From Pestalotiopsis fici W106-1 (lineage: Eukaryota; Ascomycota; Sordariomycetes; Amphisphaeriales; Sporocadaceae), in the NCBI RefSeq assembly GCF_000516985.1, contig NW_006917093.1, positions 4,154,001 through 4,218,000 of the forward strand: a stretch of DNA of 64,000 bases, written 5' to 3'. Of this stretch, positions 60,092 to 64,000 are shown piece by piece (the stretch's first letter is position 1; every line of letters starts with the position of its first letter). Made by a program: the position numbers and the translations under genes. The notes under the pieces are model-generated. The model did not search any database. It had not been told where the DNA came from and was given only the letters and a program-made list of their open reading frames with translations.

Positions 60092-60691
60092 TATGCAAGC
60101 CAATCTAGCAAAAATCAAGAATTCATCACAACAAATGACTATGATGTGCACCGCTCCCCATAATTACTCCTCAAAGTCCTTGTTAAATATTTGTCCTTTT
60201 TTTTTTTTTTTTCTCGTAGAGGTATTGCGCAATACAGGCTCTTCTAGTCCTCAGGCAGATGCGCCGTTGACGTGTCCGACGCTCAAAATCTAAAAACGAG
60301 CGCTAGACATCATTGGAACTCATTCCGTAACATTAAAGGTTCATTGGATCTGGCGTCTTCAAGCCCGCCCGGCAGATCAACTTGCATGCCGGGTGGGATA
60401 TGGTCTCTCAACGACAAAGTCGGGTGGATCCGTTGCGGACGAAACTCAACCTATACCCACCAGGGTCACTGGCTCCCGAACCTCACGAGACCTTCAATAT
60501 TGCCTGCTTGTAAGTCTACATATATTTCACTTAGTTTGTATATCTACGAGTACGAGCACACGAAAGGGAACTAGAAATGTGGTAGCTTTACATAATCCAT
60601 ACCCCGACCAATTTTGGTTGTTCCGTGTTGTTTGCGTCAAAGAGGCTTTTCTTACACTTTTCTGTCCCACAATACTCCACAAACATAAACC
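60092..60691. other. Intergenic, no gene seen
   Basis: This is the 3' flank of the kinase gene and the promoter of the second dehydrogenase. A T16 run lies at 60197-60212. No supported open frame. Confidence 0.55.
60197..60212. repeat. Poly-T tract
   Basis: Sixteen consecutive T residues lie in the gap after the kinase gene. No role is implied. Confidence 0.85.
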
Positions 60692-61568
60692 ATGCCAGCA
60701 GCAAGGCAGTCGATCCGAGCTCGGAACCCTCCCATTGCAGACAGTATCTTCCAGTCCTTTCGTCTCGATGGGAGAACTGTGATCATCACTGGCGGCGCAG
60801 GCGGTATCGGATATGAAGTTGCTCGGGGCCTGGCTGAAGCAGGTGCCAACGTGGGTCATAGTTCGAAACTGATGTCACAAGTTCTATGACTGACTTTATG
60901 GTTCGCAGCTCGCGCTCTGGTACAATACATCCGCCAAAGCCGAGAAGCTCGCTGCAGTGATTGCACAGGAATTCAAAGTCCAAGTTCGGACTTACAAGGT
61001 CGACGTGCGCGACTATGCCGCCGTCGAAGCCGCGGTATCACAAGCCGTGCAAGACTTTGGCCGCCTGGACGTGCTGATTGCCAATGCCGGAGTGCCATCC
61101 AAGGCCGGCGCGCTGGACGACAAGGTTGAAGACTGGGATCGGGTGCGAGCCGTCGACTTTGACGGAGCTTACTACAGCGCCCGCGCCGCCGGACTCGTGT
61201 TCCGCCAGCAAGGTCACGGCGTTGCCATTCTCACTGCTTCCATGAGCGGTCATGCTGCCAATGTGCCGCAAGAGCAGAGCTGTTACAATGCCTGCAAGGC
61301 TGGCGTGATTCACCTGGCAAAGTCCATGTCTGTAGAGTGGGCGAAATGGGGAGGCCGCATCAACTCTGTCTCACCTGGTTATATTGACACGGAGATCTCG
61401 GGAGACTGCCCATTTGAGATGAAGGAGGAATGGTTCAGCCTCACTCCCATGAGACGAGATGCTGATCCTAGAGAGTTGAAGGGCATCTACCTATATCTTG
61501 CGAGCGATGCCAGCTCATACACGACTGGAGCCGACTTTGTAATTGATGGAGGATATACAGCTAGGTAG
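60692..61568 (+). CDS. Short-chain dehydrogenase/reductase, polyol type, second copy
   Basis: Exons are 60692-60850 and 60909-61568, giving 272 aa. The NAD(P) motif TGGAGGIG lies at 33-40, ANAG at 111-114, Ser164 in TASMSG and Tyr179-x3-Lys183 in YNACK. The C-terminus YLASDASSYTTGADFVIDGG nearly repeats that of the gene at 55.8-56.9 kb. The overall pattern shows that the two are paralogues of the sorbose/xylulose reductase branch. It should use NADPH to interconvert a ketose and a polyol in the cytosol. The two paralogues flank the MDR dehydrogenase and kinase genes. Confidence 0.9.
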
Positions 61569-62305
61569 ATGGATTTTATTGATGAAATCTGATTCAAGTC
61601 TATGACCTCCAAGCATGAGATATAACTCGAGCTTGACAAATGTCAAGTAATCGTTTTGATTCACCTCAATCTGCAGATGTGCATATTCATTCGTAACTCG
61701 TAACTATGAAGGTGAACCTAGAATCAAAGCAGAATGAAACCCCCCCCCCCTCCCTCCATTCTTGATATTATCTTATTGGCACCCGCCAAGAGGCATCGAA
61801 CTGTCCGTATAAGCTAATAAGATATGTACCCAGGCAAACAAGGATAATCAGTGCCTATCAATCGCGCTTTCAAGCAGAAAAGTCCGCTCAAGCCACCTCT
61901 GTGCTCTTCACTAGTATGACATCACCCCATGACCGTGCCATTACTCGCGATTTCGGTCTTGAGAGGGCGGCCTAGGAGGTATTAGACCGAGGGTGACTGA
62001 TGTCCGGCACTAACCCCCGCAAATCGAACCATGGCGAGGACTCCACTTCCATGGAACCCCCCCCCCTTACCCCAGATGACTACGACGACGACTAGGTAGA
62101 TCCGGGGCTGTGGATCTGTAAGCAGTGTGCTTGGGACGAGGCCATCGAGATGGTCTTGGAGTAATGAACAATGCATGAGTTGTTTTTATATATACTTGCA
62201 TTCCTGCATGTCATGCCTAAATACGCCTCACTTTCTTTGTGTCAACGCATTTACTTGATGTCACTTCTTCTGTCAGCCTAAGCCTCAAGTTGTTGGTCAT
62301 TCAAC
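61569..62305. other. Intergenic, promoter of sugar transporter
   Basis: Contains two C runs (about 61740-61750 and 62057-62066). No gene is seen. Confidence 0.55.
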
Positions 62306-64000
62306 ATGAAAGACTCGGAGATCGTCGGAACCGCTTTGGCGGAGGTATTGCCACAAACCGGGCGGTACTGGTTCCAAGAATCCCATCTGCTACGATTGAA
62401 TCTTCTTCTCCTCATACCTCTATTGTCTTCCTCTGTTTCTGGATACGATGGTATGAACAAGCTCCAAACGTTGATAATTGTGCCGCACCGTTGACAACGC
62501 TCCAGGATCGCTCATGAATGGCCTACAGTCACTTGACCAATGGAAAGATTATTTCGGCCAGCCTGCGGGCGTCTTGCTCGGTCTTGTGAACGCAGCTCAG
62601 TCCATTGGTTCTGTCCTGGCTATCCCTTTCGTCGGTGATTTGTCAGATAGGTATGTGAGACTGTCTCGATACTCTTGTAAATCATTGCAGTAGTCTAACA
62701 CACAGTCTGTCAATAGATTCGGACGAAAGCCCATCCTGCTTACCGGAATCCTCACGATAATCATCGCGACTATAATCCAGGCAACATCAATCAATTTACC
62801 AATGTTTATCGTGTCCCGACTTGTGGTCGGGTTTGGTGGCATGTTTGTCACACAACCGAGTCCCATGCTTATTGCAGAGCTGGCATATCCCACACACCGA
62901 GGCAAATACACATGTGCATTTTGGACTATGTACTATTTGGGTCAGTAGTCTCGAATGACGAGAAAATCTGAGTGGCTGACAATGTATCAGGCGCTATTCT
63001 TGCCTCGTGGTCGACGTATGGAACGCAAGTATATGAAGGTGAATGGGCATGGCGAATTCCATCCATCATTCAAGCCGCTCTACCACTTGTGCAATTGTGC
63101 TTCATTTGGTGGGTTCCTGAATCACCCAGATGGCTTGTTGCGCAAGGCCGCGCAGACGAGGCCGCAAATCTATTGTCACGTTATCATTCTGGCGAGATAC
63201 ATTCCGGCGAAGAACAGACACCTCTCGTCATGAGAGAAATATCCGAGATCGTTCAGACAATAAACATGGAAAAGGAGGCAGAGACAACAGGATGGAGCGC
63301 TCTGGTTTCCACATCCGGCAACGTAAAGAGGACTATCATTGTCATATGCGTTGGCACATTTGCCCAGTGGAACGGCATAGGCGTCGTGAGCTACTACTTG
63401 ACATTAGTCCTCAACACGGTCGGCATTACCTCGACTTACGATCAAACCTTGATCAACGGACTTCTTCAAATCTTCAACTTTGGCGCAGCACTGTCTGCAG
63501 CATTTCTTGTCGATCGTTTGGGCCGCCGCACTTTGTTTCTCTGGAGCAGCGTCGGCATGTTGGTTTCGTACATTGTGTGGACGGCGTGCTCTGCAGTAAA
63601 TGCTGAGACAGGATCCAAGTCGGCCGGTATAGTGGTGGTCGTTTGTCTGTTTGTCTACTACTTTCACTACGACATTGCCTTCACCCCGCTGTTGTTTGGT
63701 TACACGACTGAGATTCTCCCCTACTCGATTCGATCCAAGGGCATTGCGGTCGAACTGTTCTCGATTTACTCGTCCCTGGTCATTGCGGCGTTCTGCAACC
63801 CGATTGGCATTGAAAACATTGGCTGGAAGTATTACATTGTTTTCTGCTGTCTGCTCGCTGCATTCCTGCCGGTGGTGTACTTCTTCTTCCCAGAGACTAA
63901 AGGCCGATCTTTGGAGGAAATTGCCGTCATTTTTGATGGCGAGCAAGCGTTGGACATTGAGCAGGTCAAGGGTGTCGACACCAAAGGCACCGTGGCCCAA
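62306..64000 (+). CDS. MFS sugar transporter, 3' end cut by window
   Basis: Visible exons are 62306-62450, 62506-62650, 62717-62940 and 62991 to beyond 64000; 508 codons are present without a stop. Typical sugar-porter signatures include SGYDG, GDLSDRFGRKPIL, WVPESPRWLVAQGR, DRLGRRTLFLWS and PETKGRSLEEI, the last near the usual C-terminus. Only a short tail is missing. The pattern resembles lactose permease/hexose-type fungal carriers with 12 membrane segments, moving sugars or polyols with protons. Its location beside polyol enzymes suggests uptake of their substrate. Confidence 0.88.

Noticed and set aside
1..64000. tRNA, rRNA, CRISPR array, transposon or viral insertion
   Set aside because: No cloverleaf, array of spaced repeats, transposase, reverse transcriptase or terminal repeats were recognised by eye; small RNA genes could still be missed without a covariance search.

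Overview
The window is nuclear DNA of a filamentous ascomycete. Most genes have 1 to 8 short GT-AG introns of about 45-140 nt with CTAAC or CTGAC-like branch sites. CT-rich leaders precede several start codons. The gene families (TEP1/PTEN phosphatase, POM33, DUR3 urea permease, NRPS-like reductase, AflR-type zinc cluster factor, gasdermin with subtilase) are typical of Pezizomycotina. A Sordariomycete, perhaps Hypocreales, is my guess; no rRNA, tRNA or other firm taxonomic marker is present. All exon boundaries were read by eye from frame, splice signals and family expectation; most models close exactly in frame.

Layout. 0-14 kb: end of a POM33 nucleoporin gene, a PTEN-like phosphatase, a phytanoyl-CoA-dioxygenase-family enzyme, a membrane protein with a DUF3712-like exterior, a large secreted protein built of 19-residue modules, and a small secreted protein. 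16.6-26.7 kb: four consecutive minus-strand genes (FAD monooxygenase, DUR3 permease, adenylation-thiolation-reductase enzyme, secreted protein), which could be a small secondary-metabolism neighbourhood. 29.4-35.3 kb: an accessory dynamin, a 2-oxoglutarate/Fe(II) oxygenase and a dienelactone hydrolase. 35.9-42.3 kb: an AflR-like regulator divergent from a zinc alcohol dehydrogenase, then a quinate-permease-type transporter. 44-50.5 kb: a cysteine-rich secreted protein and a large VIT/von Willebrand A protein.

The most striking locus is 51.1-55.5 kb. An intron-rich gene encodes a long N-terminal region followed by a C-terminal subtilisin (S8) domain with an intact Asp-His-Ser triad. It converges, with only about 120 bp between stop codons, on a gene for a gasdermin-like protein. 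This is the arrangement of the fungal HET-Q1/HET-Q2 type, in which a protease activates a pore-forming cell-death effector.

55.8-64 kb: two related short-chain dehydrogenases, a xylitol/arabinitol-type dehydrogenase, a P-loop small-molecule kinase and a sugar transporter (cut by the window end). Together they look like a polyol or pentose catabolic cluster.

Gene-poor stretches (14.1-16.6, 26.7-29.4, 42.2-44.1 and 44.6-46.9 kb) hold simple-sequence tracts and no gene I can defend.
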